DNA from: a bacterium
GTDB taxonomy: Bacteria > Babelota > Babeliae > Babelales > UBA12409
Direction: 5' to 3'
NCBI GenBank assembly: GCA_018660415.1
Contig: JABJKG010000013.1
Coordinates: 65,874-129,873 of the forward strand
Length of the DNA stretch: 64,000 bases
In this document: positions 17,591 to 26,765 of the stretch, in pieces
Numbering within the stretch: the first letter of the stretch is position 1
Layout of the letters: each line of letters starts with the position of its first letter
Notes under the pieces: generated by a model
What the model was told of the DNA's origin: nothing
Database searches by the model: none
What the model saw: the letters and a program-made list of their open reading frames with translations, nothing else
Position numbers and translations under genes: made by a program

Positions 17591-18679
17591 TTATAGGGCA
17601 AACTTTTGAATAAGATTTTTTGGTGCTGAGCTGTAATTTTCCTCAAGAGTGGACATTGTTAACAACCCTTCTTGTGCGCCTTCATACTGTAATACCGAAA
17701 GACTATTAAGGATTCCTTGAATTAAAGCCTGCTCAACTGAGTGGCCTTTCATAATGCTTCCTACAAAACAAGAACCAAAAGCATCCCCTGCGCCAACGGT
17801 GCTGACAATGTTGGTTGCAATGCTTGGATGAAAATAAATCGTGTCATGGTGAGCAACATAGACACCTTCACTGCCATTTGTGACTATGGCTATTGATGGT
17901 CCCCGGCTCAATATTTCTTTAAAATAATGTCCAAGGTTAAAACAACTGCTTTCTTGTTCGATCCAAGGTTGTAGAAGTTCAGGAGTGTTTTGTGCCATTG
18001 TTTTTTTATCTACGCCTTGGAGCTTGTTGTCTTTAATAAGGGTGAGCATGAACTCTTTTGCTTCACAAGCGTTTAAGATAAATGTACTTATGTTTGGTAG
18101 CGACTCTTGGATGATGTTGGCTGTTTCACACAACTGGGCCATGCCTGGGTTGATGGCTACCGGGATATTTAATTTTTTTGCTGCATCAGTAATAGGTTTT
18201 ACAAGTTGTGCAGCTTCGCCATTAAGAGATGATAAATAGAGTTGGTTAAACTCTGAGAGCTTCGTATGAGGAATGTCTTTTTCTTGAAGATGGGTATTGG
18301 CCCCTCGATATACTAATAATGTAGAGTCGCCATCAGTGCACGGCATAATAAAAGAAGTTGCGGTGGCCGTATTGTTATCGATGTTCACAAGGTTGGTTGC
18401 TATACCCAGTGTTGTAAGTGCTTGAACAATGTGCTGTCCTTCTGGGTCGTTTCCTACTTTGCATAAAACAGTAGCATCGATATCGAGTTTAGAAAAAGAG
18501 GCGGCGGTGTTAATTGCACCGCCGCCTAAAAACTGTTCAACCTTAGAGATTTCTATTTTTCTTCCTGCAGGCAACTTGGTGTAAATATTATCCTGATCGC
18601 TGCCTACTTGCAGCGACTCAGGATATTTGTAATGAAGAAACAAATCTTTAGTTGCACCGCCTATGGTTAGGATTTTCAT
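17591..18679 (-). CDS. PfkB-family carbohydrate/nucleoside kinase
   Basis: 362 residues of the ribokinase fold. GGGAINTAASFSKL near the start matches the first PfkB signature, and STVGAGDAFGSCF matches the second, with the catalytic Asp of GAGDAF and the anion hole. Substrate could be ribose, another sugar or adenosine; the sequence alone does not decide it. The stop lies 4 bases from the convergent broken gene, and a short TGCCCT/AGGGCA inverted repeat spans the two stops. It follows lon by 22 bases and probably shares its transcript. Confidence 0.88.
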   Translation of the reverse strand: MKILTIGGATKDLFLHYKYPESLQVGSDQDNIYTKLPAGRKIEISKVEQFLGGGAINTAASFSKLDIDATVLCKVGNDPEGQHIVQALTTLGIATNLVNIDNNTATATSFIMPCTDGDSTLLVYRGANTHLQEKDIPHTKLSEFNQLYLSSLNGEAAQLVKPITDAAKKLNIPVAINPGMAQLCETANIIQESLPNISTFILNACEAKEFMLTLIKDNKLQGVDKKTMAQNTPELLQPWIEQESSCFNLGHYFKEILSRGPSIAIVTNGSEGVYVAHHDTIYFHPSIATNIVSTVGAGDAFGSCFVGSIMKGHSVEQALIQGILNSLSVLQYEGAQEGLLTMSTLEENYSSAPKNLIQKFAL

Positions 18680-18701
18680 ATTTTATTTTTAGCCTTAATA
18701 A

Positions 18702-21059
18702 TTATTTAGCTTCAGCTGCACTCATGAGAATCTTGCTGAGTACTTCATCGGCATGATCAACCCAAATAAGGTTGATGTCTTTGGTAACATCATCAAGTCC
18801 CATAATGTCATGTTTGTTTTTATTAGGCAAAATAATATGTGAAATACCGTTACGCTTTGCAGCAAGGATCTTTTCCTTAACCCCACCAATAGGCATAACA
18901 TTTCCTTGAAGATCAACCTCTCCCGTCATAGCATACGACGCATTAATTGCTCGCTTGGTATAAACGGAAAGGATTGCTGATAACATAGTAATTCCAGCAG
19001 AAGGACCATCTTTAGGTACTGCTCCTGCAGGGACATGGATATGTAGGTCGGTATTATCAAACAAGGCTGGATCTTTGATATCGAAACTATCAGCATGTGC
19101 ACGCACATAAGTAAGTGCAGCTTGTGCTGATTCTTTCATAACATCGCCAAGCTGACCGGTAAGCATAAGCTTGCCTTTTCCTGGCATAAGAACTGCTTCA
19201 ATCTTGATCATTTCTCCGCCATACATGGTCCATGCAAGTCCATTACAGATTCCGACCTTGCTAGTCTTGTTACAATCATCTTCCATAAACTGTCTTGGGC
19301 CTAGGTATGAATCAATGTTTTTCAGTGAGAACTTCGTTACTTGTTTTTTCTCAACAAGGGCACGAGCGGCCTTTGAAAAGAGTTTTTTAATAACGCGTTC
19401 TAGCTGCCTGACCCCAGCCTCTCTGGTATAACTAGCAACCAAGTCAGCAATGATTTTATCATCAATTTGGATCTTGGTATCTTCTAGGCCGGTTTCTCGT
19501 TTGGCTTTTTCTACCAGGTATCCTTTTGCGATTTCAATCTTTTCTTCTCGGGTATAACCAGAAAGTCGGATGATTTCCATCCGATCTTTTAATGGTTCTG
19601 AGATAGTATCAAGTGAGTTTGCAGTTGCAATAAAGATAGTTTTCGAAATATCAAAAGGAACGCCAAGATAGTTATCATAGAACGTCGAGTTTTGTTGTGG
19701 ATCTAACACTTCAAGCATTGCTGCAGATGGATCACCACGGAAATCAGAACCGATTTTATCTAATTCATCGATCATGATAACAGGGTTCATGCTACCAGCT
19801 TTACGCATACCTTGAATAAATCTTCCAGGCATAGCTCCAACATAGGTTCTTCTGTGCCCACGTATTTCCGCCTCATCCTTAACACCACCAAGTGATATTC
19901 TAAAGAAGTTACGGCCTAAGCTTCTAGCGATGGATTTTCCTAGACTGGTTTTACCGGCACCAGGAGGCCCAACAAAACATAAAATAGGAGTATGGCCATC
20001 TTTTTTAAGATTACGAATCGATATAAAGTCTAGTATCCGATCTTTAACCTCTTTCAGACCAAAGTGATCTTCATCAAGTACTTTTTGTGCATGCTCGATA
20101 TCTAATACATCTTCAGTAGAGTGGTTCCAAGGTAAAGCAAAGATCCAATCCAGATAGTTTCTCAATACTGCAGCTTCCATTGAGTCTGGAGATGTTTTTT
20201 CTAGACGATTAATTTGACGCAGTACTTCTGTATTGGTTTCTTCGGAAAGCTTAAGATTAAGAAGTTTTTCTTTCATATCTTCAAGATCTTCAGCATCATC
20301 TTCTCCAAGCTCTTGCTTGATAGCTTTAAGCTGTTCTCTTAAATAGAACTCTTTTTGTGACTTGTTCATAGAGTCTCGTGTATGAGCACGGATACGTTCT
20401 TGAACTTCTGACACTTCAAGTTCTTTGTGTAGTAGCTTATAAACATCAGCAAGAAGTTCTTTTTGAGATGTTTTTTCAAGTAATTGTTGAGATTCTTCAA
20501 GTGGAACATTTAGGTGAGAGATTACATAATCGGCTATTTTATCAGCGTCATTCATCTTTGAAAGAATAAGATGAAAATCTGGGCTTAATATTTGGCCGTT
20601 GTGGTTCATTTTCTCAGCTAATTCTTTGATGTTACGCATGAGCGCATCGATTTCATCGCCTTTTTCTTCTTCGAGCTCGATCAATTTTATGTGTGCTTTT
20701 AGGGCTTGTTCATCAGCTATAATTTCTTTCACTTCAGCTTTATAAAGCCCTTGTACGAGAATTTTTATTCCCCCCTCAGGAATTTGTACAACACGCATAA
20801 TATTGGCAACCGTGCCAACAGAATAGAGATCTTTTGTTCCAATGGCTCCTTCTGGGTTATCTTCTTCTTGTTTTTTTGCTGCTAGAAGTAGTGTAAGCTT
20901 TGAATCGTTCAGGGATTCATTGATCCCTTGAATAATTCGCTCATCTACAACTAGTAATGGAACTATTTGATGTGGAAATACTACCACATCCATTGTAGGA
21001 ATTATTGGCAGCGTTTCCGGTACTGCATTTTGAGATTTTTTTTTTGAAAGTGTCTCCAT
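18702..21059 (-). CDS. lon: ATP-dependent Lon protease
   Basis: 785 residues, the usual bacterial LonA length. N-terminal substrate-binding domain (about 15-210), coiled coil, AAA+ module with Walker A GPPGAGKT (364-371) and Walker B VIMIDELDKIG, and a C-terminal protease domain with Ser687 in PKDGPSAG and the partner Lys in GGVKEK. It degrades misfolded and regulatory proteins in the cytoplasm. A run of A after the GGGGGAGG-type ribosome site marks the start. No heat-shock promoter element is obvious in the divergent spacer to orn. Confidence 0.97.
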   Translation of the reverse strand: METLSKKKSQNAVPETLPIIPTMDVVVFPHQIVPLLVVDERIIQGINESLNDSKLTLLLAAKKQEEDNPEGAIGTKDLYSVGTVANIMRVVQIPEGGIKILVQGLYKAEVKEIIADEQALKAHIKLIELEEEKGDEIDALMRNIKELAEKMNHNGQILSPDFHLILSKMNDADKIADYVISHLNVPLEESQQLLEKTSQKELLADVYKLLHKELEVSEVQERIRAHTRDSMNKSQKEFYLREQLKAIKQELGEDDAEDLEDMKEKLLNLKLSEETNTEVLRQINRLEKTSPDSMEAAVLRNYLDWIFALPWNHSTEDVLDIEHAQKVLDEDHFGLKEVKDRILDFISIRNLKKDGHTPILCFVGPPGAGKTSLGKSIARSLGRNFFRISLGGVKDEAEIRGHRRTYVGAMPGRFIQGMRKAGSMNPVIMIDELDKIGSDFRGDPSAAMLEVLDPQQNSTFYDNYLGVPFDISKTIFIATANSLDTISEPLKDRMEIIRLSGYTREEKIEIAKGYLVEKAKRETGLEDTKIQIDDKIIADLVASYTREAGVRQLERVIKKLFSKAARALVEKKQVTKFSLKNIDSYLGPRQFMEDDCNKTSKVGICNGLAWTMYGGEMIKIEAVLMPGKGKLMLTGQLGDVMKESAQAALTYVRAHADSFDIKDPALFDNTDLHIHVPAGAVPKDGPSAGITMLSAILSVYTKRAINASYAMTGEVDLQGNVMPIGGVKEKILAAKRNGISHIILPNKNKHDIMGLDDVTKDINLIWVDHADEVLSKILMSAAEAK

Positions 21060-21253
21060 TACCTCCCCCTTTTTTCGTAGTTATCAGTTTTTAGTTTAAG
21101 TGAGTTGAGTTTCCAAAGGCAAGAATTATTAATTAGAATGATGATAAATGTGATAAAATAAGGTTTTTGGTTTCAAAAGTAGAATATAAAGTTATATTTT
21201 ATGATGAAGGTTTATAATTTTCAGGTATAAATGTTTAATACAGGGGATAATTA

Positions 21254-21817
21254 ATGGTAGAAAAAAAAGTTTTTATTGATTCACCTTTAGTTTGGATTGA
21301 TCTAGAAATGACAGGTTTAAGCCCTCAAGAGGATGTCATCCTAGAAATTTCGGTTATTTTAACTGATTCGAAGTTGGTCGAGATTGCTCGGGGTCCCAAC
21401 CTGATTATATCTCAACCAAAAGAGCGCTTGGACAGTATGAATGAATGGTGTACTCGGCTGCATGGTAGCTCGGGTCTTACTGCTCAGGTCCTGGAGTCCA
21501 CCCTATCTCTAGCTGATGCAGAGCAACAGGTCATGGATTTTTTAAAACAGCACTGTAGACCTGGAGAGTCACCATTGTGTGGTAACTCTGTCTGGCAAGA
21601 CAAGATGTTCATGGTTAAGCATATGCCAGCCATTGTAGACTTCTTGCATTATCGAATTATTGATGTATCGACGATTAAACAGTTGGTACAGCGATGGTAT
21701 CAATCTGACGATAAAAATGTGTTCAAAAAAAAGGAAACCCATCGTGCGCTTGACGACATTGAAGAGTCCATAGAAGAACTAAAATGGTATAAAAAAGGCT
21801 TCTTTATTGAGCAATAA
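21254..21817 (+). CDS. orn: Oligoribonuclease
   Basis: 187 residues, DEDDh 3'-5' exonuclease that finishes RNA breakdown by hydrolysing 2-5 nucleotide fragments. WIDLEMTGLSP carries the first Asp and Glu, the middle Asp lies in the NSVWQDKMF block, and THRALDDI provides the closing His and Asp. Orn is typical of proteobacteria and some other Gram-negatives. Its own promoter must lie in the 190-base divergent spacer to lon, where no convincing -35/-10 pair is visible. Confidence 0.95.
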   Translation: MVEKKVFIDSPLVWIDLEMTGLSPQEDVILEISVILTDSKLVEIARGPNLIISQPKERLDSMNEWCTRLHGSSGLTAQVLESTLSLADAEQQVMDFLKQHCRPGESPLCGNSVWQDKMFMVKHMPAIVDFLHYRIIDVSTIKQLVQRWYQSDDKNVFKKKETHRALDDIEESIEELKWYKKGFFIEQ

Positions 21818-21871
21818 AGGGTTACCTTTTTAGGTTTATGTATGGACTTAAATATGACCTTGATGGTTAAC

Positions 21872-21900
21872 TTGCCTTTTAATGGTTGTCTGAGTATAAT
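21872..21900 (+). promoter_or_regulatory. Promoter of the exported protein at 21946
   Basis: TTGCCT (21872-21877), 17-base spacer and perfect TATAAT (21895-21900). It lies inside the longest open frame, showing that a TTG at 21886 cannot be the start. Confidence 0.65.
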
Positions 21901-21945
21901 CAGCAATCAGAAGTAGATTTTTTAGTATTAAAGGAGAAGTATACC

Positions 21946-23028
21946 GTGAAGAAAAATATACAAAATATTTCACTCTTTCTTTTGGCTGGCTTGGTTTCAA
22001 CAAGCTATTTATGTGGGTTTAACTCAGCATCATACAGGAAAAAATATCGAGCATATACAGCTGAGGGAGTTAAAGAAGGAGAAAAGCGTGCTCATTGGGA
22101 AAATTATAGAAATAATTGGCTACGTGAGGATGAAGCTGCAAAAAAAGAGAAAAGGCTTCCTTCATGGGCTCGGCTTGCTGCATTAAATGAAGAAAGTGAA
22201 GAAAAAGTTGTGAAGGGACGTGCAGATAGAGAGGGTCGAGTTCAAAGTGGATTATCAGAATATGAATTAGGTGTTAAGTTTGCATCAGGTAAAAATTGTA
22301 AATCGGAAGAAAGATTTGCTGTTGATCTTGAACACGGAAGTATGGATAAAATTGGACCACTTCACCTGCTGCGCGCATGTGTGAAATGTCAGAGTACAGC
22401 AATGTACAAAGCTCTTGCAGAAAAAGCTGAAGCTGATGGTCATGCTGTAACCATTCAAGATGTGCATGGTGCGCTGATGTATGAACCGCTACAGGTTTTG
22501 CCAAGTTCAGAAGAAGGTGGCGAACGAGCAGATGTTAAACACTCACAAGTTCCTCTTGAAGAAACCAAGCATGTAGACTCTGCTGTGAATATGAACTTTA
22601 TTCGAGATAACAATCCTGAGCTATGGAAAGAGTATATGGCAAGTTCATTACCTCAAGAGTTTATTGATGAACGAATGACCAATGAAGACTCTATGACGAC
22701 TGCCAATATGGAAGTTGTTAAGGCTGTATATGAAGGCAACGCTAACTTAGACCGTGTAAGCCTTGAAAAACTTAAGCGTTATGCAGAATACAACTTAAAC
22801 GAAGAAACCAGGAATTCTTGGTGGGCCTCTGAAGAGAAGTCCAAAGAATTGAGTGATTTCTTAAAAGTTATTAAAGTTAAAGTTGATGAAATGGGCGCCG
22901 ATGAAGAAAAAAAGCGCAAGGCTGATTATTGGCCAGCGGATTCAGTAGATCTTTCTGAAGAAGGTGCAGGCAAGATGGCTGCAAAGAAGCGCACTCGACC
23001 AAAGGTTGATGGTGAGGAAGCCAAATAA
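21946..23028 (+). CDS. Exported charged helical protein of unknown function
   Basis: 360 residues from a GTG preceded by AAAGGAG; a promoter -10 box lies upstream of it. Signal peptide about residues 1-24 (NISLFLLAGLVSTSYLCG). The mature chain is highly charged, with mostly helical Lys/Glu stretches, a small Cys-containing region (GKNCKSEE, LLRACVKCQS) and a basic end (AAKKRTRPK). It stands alone between orn and atpD, with its own promoter and a strong terminator, so it is a single-gene transcript. No family recognised. Confidence 0.72.
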   Translation: MKKNIQNISLFLLAGLVSTSYLCGFNSASYRKKYRAYTAEGVKEGEKRAHWENYRNNWLREDEAAKKEKRLPSWARLAALNEESEEKVVKGRADREGRVQSGLSEYELGVKFASGKNCKSEERFAVDLEHGSMDKIGPLHLLRACVKCQSTAMYKALAEKAEADGHAVTIQDVHGALMYEPLQVLPSSEEGGERADVKHSQVPLEETKHVDSAVNMNFIRDNNPELWKEYMASSLPQEFIDERMTNEDSMTTANMEVVKAVYEGNANLDRVSLEKLKRYAEYNLNEETRNSWWASEEKSKELSDFLKVIKVKVDEMGADEEKKRKADYWPADSVDLSEEGAGKMAAKKRTRPKVDGEEAK

Positions 23029-23046
23029 GGATTAAAAGAGATCAAT

Positions 23047-23083
23047 AAAAAAAGCCGGGATAAAATATCTCGGCTTTTTTGTT
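23047..23083 (+). terminator. Rho-independent terminator
   Basis: A-rich stem AAAAAGCCGGGA / TCTCGGCTTTTT (one G-T wobble) with a 7-base loop and a T-run, 18 bases after the stop of the gene ending at 23028. Confidence 0.88.
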
Positions 23084-23153
23084 TACAATTTCTTGTTTTT
23101 TCCTTAGCTTTAGAGTCAAAAGTGTTATATTTAACTGTCCTTAATGGTTGTAA

Positions 23154-24584
<1,431 letters not shown>

Positions 24585-24585
24585 C

Positions 24586-24828
24586 ATGGAACTGATTATT
24601 AGTAGCCCAATGCACAAAAAGAAGCATGACATTGCGTGGGTGGAGCTTTGCTCCTCTGTTGGGAACATTGTTATTCAGTCTAATCATGCGCCCATGGTCA
24701 TGCGTTTAGAAAAAAAGTCGCAAGTGGTGTTTGGGTTGACTAGTGGTAAGCAGGAATCACTAAATGTTGAGTTTGGGGTAGCGCATATCACGCGAGAGTC
24801 AGTTTTACTTTTAATCGTTGATAAATAA
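24586..24828 (+). CDS. atpC: ATP synthase epsilon subunit, short form
   Basis: 80 residues covering only the N-terminal beta-sandwich of epsilon (LIISSPMHKK, SVGNIVIQSNHAPMV, VEFGVAHITRESVLLLI). The C-terminal helical hairpin that inhibits ATP hydrolysis in many bacteria (full length about 130-140) is missing. The start lies one base after the atpD stop, so the two are co-translated. The protein should still join gamma to the c-ring but cannot provide the usual helix-based brake on reverse rotation. Confidence 0.85.
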   Translation: MELIISSPMHKKKHDIAWVELCSSVGNIVIQSNHAPMVMRLEKKSQVVFGLTSGKQESLNVEFGVAHITRESVLLLIVDK

Positions 24829-24830
24829 CA

Positions 24831-26429
24831 ATGAAAAAACAACTAGGGACCATCCTTTCTGGCTCGCTTCTTGATGGTTTTTTGATGCGGATATCGGCAC
24901 ACAATCAGTTTGAAACGATTAAGACTGGTAAGTTTGTTTCTATTGTGGGAAGAGATTATACGTTCTTTTCTTTGATTACTGACTTGCGTCTTGAGGTATC
25001 TAACCCGGATATTCTTTTGTTTCCACCCTCTGAAGGCGAGTCGTTGTTGATAGATGCTCTTAAAAAGAAAGATATCTATGCTACCGCACAATTAAAGCCG
25101 ATGTTGATGGTGGATAATAAAAATCGGGTTATGCCGGTCAAGACAATACCGCCTCACTTTGCTCATGTGTATGATGTCGATGAGGCTGAAGTAGCCTTAA
25201 TATTTGGAGATGAAAATCATCCAGAAAAGAAATACTTTAGTGTTGGAACGCCGCTTGATATGCAAACACCGGTGTGTTTGAACCTTGATCGTCTGACAGA
25301 AAGAAGCAACGGAATCTTTGGCAAGACGGGAACAGGCAAGACCTTTATAACTAGGCTAGTACTGGCTGGATTGATCAAGACAGCTAAGGCTATTAACTTG
25401 GTATTTGATATGCATAGTGAGTATGGATTACAGGCACGTCAAGAAGGCAAAGAGTTATCTTTTGTTAAAGGTCTTAAGACATTGTTTCCTGACAAGGTGG
25501 TTATCTTTTCATTGGATCCCGAGTCTACGCGTCGGCGAGGTAGTATGCCGGATGTGGTGATTGATATTCCACTACAATCAGTGAGTGTTGAAGACATTAT
25601 GTCGCTGGGTTCAGAGTTGAACTTGCATGCTACTGCTATGGAGGCTGCGTACTTAATTGCAGCCCGTTATAAGAAAAATTGGCTTGTTGAGCTACTATCG
25701 CATGGTGAGGATATTAAAGAATTTGCGGCCAGTGTTGGAGCGCATCCAGAATCGATTGGTGCTTTGTACAGGAAGCTCAAGCGTGTAGAGCGTTTGCCTT
25801 TTTTTTCAAACTCTACTAAAAAACAGTCTGTAATTGATCAGATGATGGAATATATTGATAAGGGTAAGCATGTCATTATCGAGTTTGGCAATCATACCTC
25901 CACCTTTTGTTACCTTTTGATTGCTAATATTATCACTCGCCGAATCCACCAAGAATACATGAAAAAAACAGAAAAGTTTTTAGGAAGCCAGAATGTTGCT
26001 GATGAGCCTAAAAAACTTATGATCACTATTGAGGAAGCGCACAAGTTTTTAAACCCCCAGGCAGCACACCAAACGATCTTTGGGACGATTGCTCGTGAGA
26101 TGCGCAAGTACTATGTATCATTATTGGTGGTTGACCAACGCCCTTCTAGCATTGATAGTGAGATTTTATCTCAGATTGGAACTAAGATTGTAGCACAGCT
26201 GAGTGACGAAAAAGACATCCAGGGAGTATTGACCGGTGTGCCCAATGCTCCACAATTACGGGGCATTTTATCATCACTAGACTCTAAAAAGCAGGTACTG
26301 TTGTTGGGGCATGCGGTTGCAATGCCGGTGGTTGTTGAAACCCGAACCTATGACGAAAAGTTCTATCAAGATATGGGTGACGGGTTTGCAGTTAAGAAGA
26401 TTGACCAAGTCATTGATGAAATTTTTTAA
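24831..26429 (+). CDS. HerA-type DNA-translocating ATPase
   Basis: 532 residues. An N-terminal HAS-barrel-like beta domain (about 1-100) is followed by a FtsK/HerA RecA-like domain: Walker A GKTGTGKT (164-171), FDMHSEYG, Walker B MITIEEAHKFL, an arginine-finger region REMRKYYVSLLVVDQRPS, and a C-terminal VVVETRTYD strand. HerA usually works with the NurA nuclease in DNA-end resection or with nucleases in defence; no nurA is adjacent. It begins 2 bases after atpC and is probably on the atpDC transcript, an odd pairing with no known functional link. Confidence 0.88.
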   Translation: MKKQLGTILSGSLLDGFLMRISAHNQFETIKTGKFVSIVGRDYTFFSLITDLRLEVSNPDILLFPPSEGESLLIDALKKKDIYATAQLKPMLMVDNKNRVMPVKTIPPHFAHVYDVDEAEVALIFGDENHPEKKYFSVGTPLDMQTPVCLNLDRLTERSNGIFGKTGTGKTFITRLVLAGLIKTAKAINLVFDMHSEYGLQARQEGKELSFVKGLKTLFPDKVVIFSLDPESTRRRGSMPDVVIDIPLQSVSVEDIMSLGSELNLHATAMEAAYLIAARYKKNWLVELLSHGEDIKEFAASVGAHPESIGALYRKLKRVERLPFFSNSTKKQSVIDQMMEYIDKGKHVIIEFGNHTSTFCYLLIANIITRRIHQEYMKKTEKFLGSQNVADEPKKLMITIEEAHKFLNPQAAHQTIFGTIAREMRKYYVSLLVVDQRPSSIDSEILSQIGTKIVAQLSDEKDIQGVLTGVPNAPQLRGILSSLDSKKQVLLLGHAVAMPVVVETRTYDEKFYQDMGDGFAVKKIDQVIDEIF

Positions 26430-26430
26430 T

Positions 26431-26664
26431 TTATCTTATTGTTTTTTCAATTTCTTTTTCTTCTTCTTTTTTTACAGCTTTTTCTTGGAATTGGTGCAAC
26501 AAGGGAGCTCCATTGCGTCTTAATACTTCGAGTTGTTGTGGGGAGAGCCCTTGGCCATGATTGAGGCTCATCAGTGTTTCTTGTTCATAAACTTTCTTGT
26601 CGGATGTGCTTTGAAGTGTGATAGTGATGCAGCCGAACAGGATTGCAATAGTGATTTTGTTCAT
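26431..26664 (-). CDS. Small exported protein of unknown function
   Basis: 77 residues from the ATG at 26664 (a longer frame reaches 26715). A hydrophobic start (MNKITIAILFGCITITLQS) looks like a signal peptide or lipoprotein-type leader; the rest is polar with a Glu/Lys-rich end (KAVKKEEEKEIEKTIR). The ribosome site is weak (GGAA about 11 bases upstream). It sits between secA and the convergent HerA gene. Presence of a gene is plausible but not certain. Confidence 0.5.
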   Translation of the reverse strand: MNKITIAILFGCITITLQSTSDKKVYEQETLMSLNHGQGLSPQQLEVLRRNGAPLLHQFQEKAVKKEEEKEIEKTIR

Positions 26665-26713
26665 TGTTGTTGTAATTTCCATTTTAGAGATTTGTTTTTT
26701 GTAGGTAGTATGC

Positions 26714-26750
26714 AAAATTTAAGCCCATGGTTTTCCACAGGCTTAAATTG
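26714..26750 (-). terminator. Terminator-like hairpin after secA
   Basis: AATTTAAGCC (26716-26725) pairs with GGCTTAAATT (26740-26749); an inner TGG/CCA pair extends the stem. On the minus strand it follows the secA stop by about 17 bases and is trailed by a short T-run. Confidence 0.6.
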
Positions 26751-26765
26751 TTTAGGTTTTAGTTT

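Noticed and set aside
21886-21945. TTG start at 21886 for the exported protein
   Set aside because: The promoter -10 box at 21895-21900 lies inside it, and the GTG at 21946 has a strong ribosome site and opens on the signal peptide.
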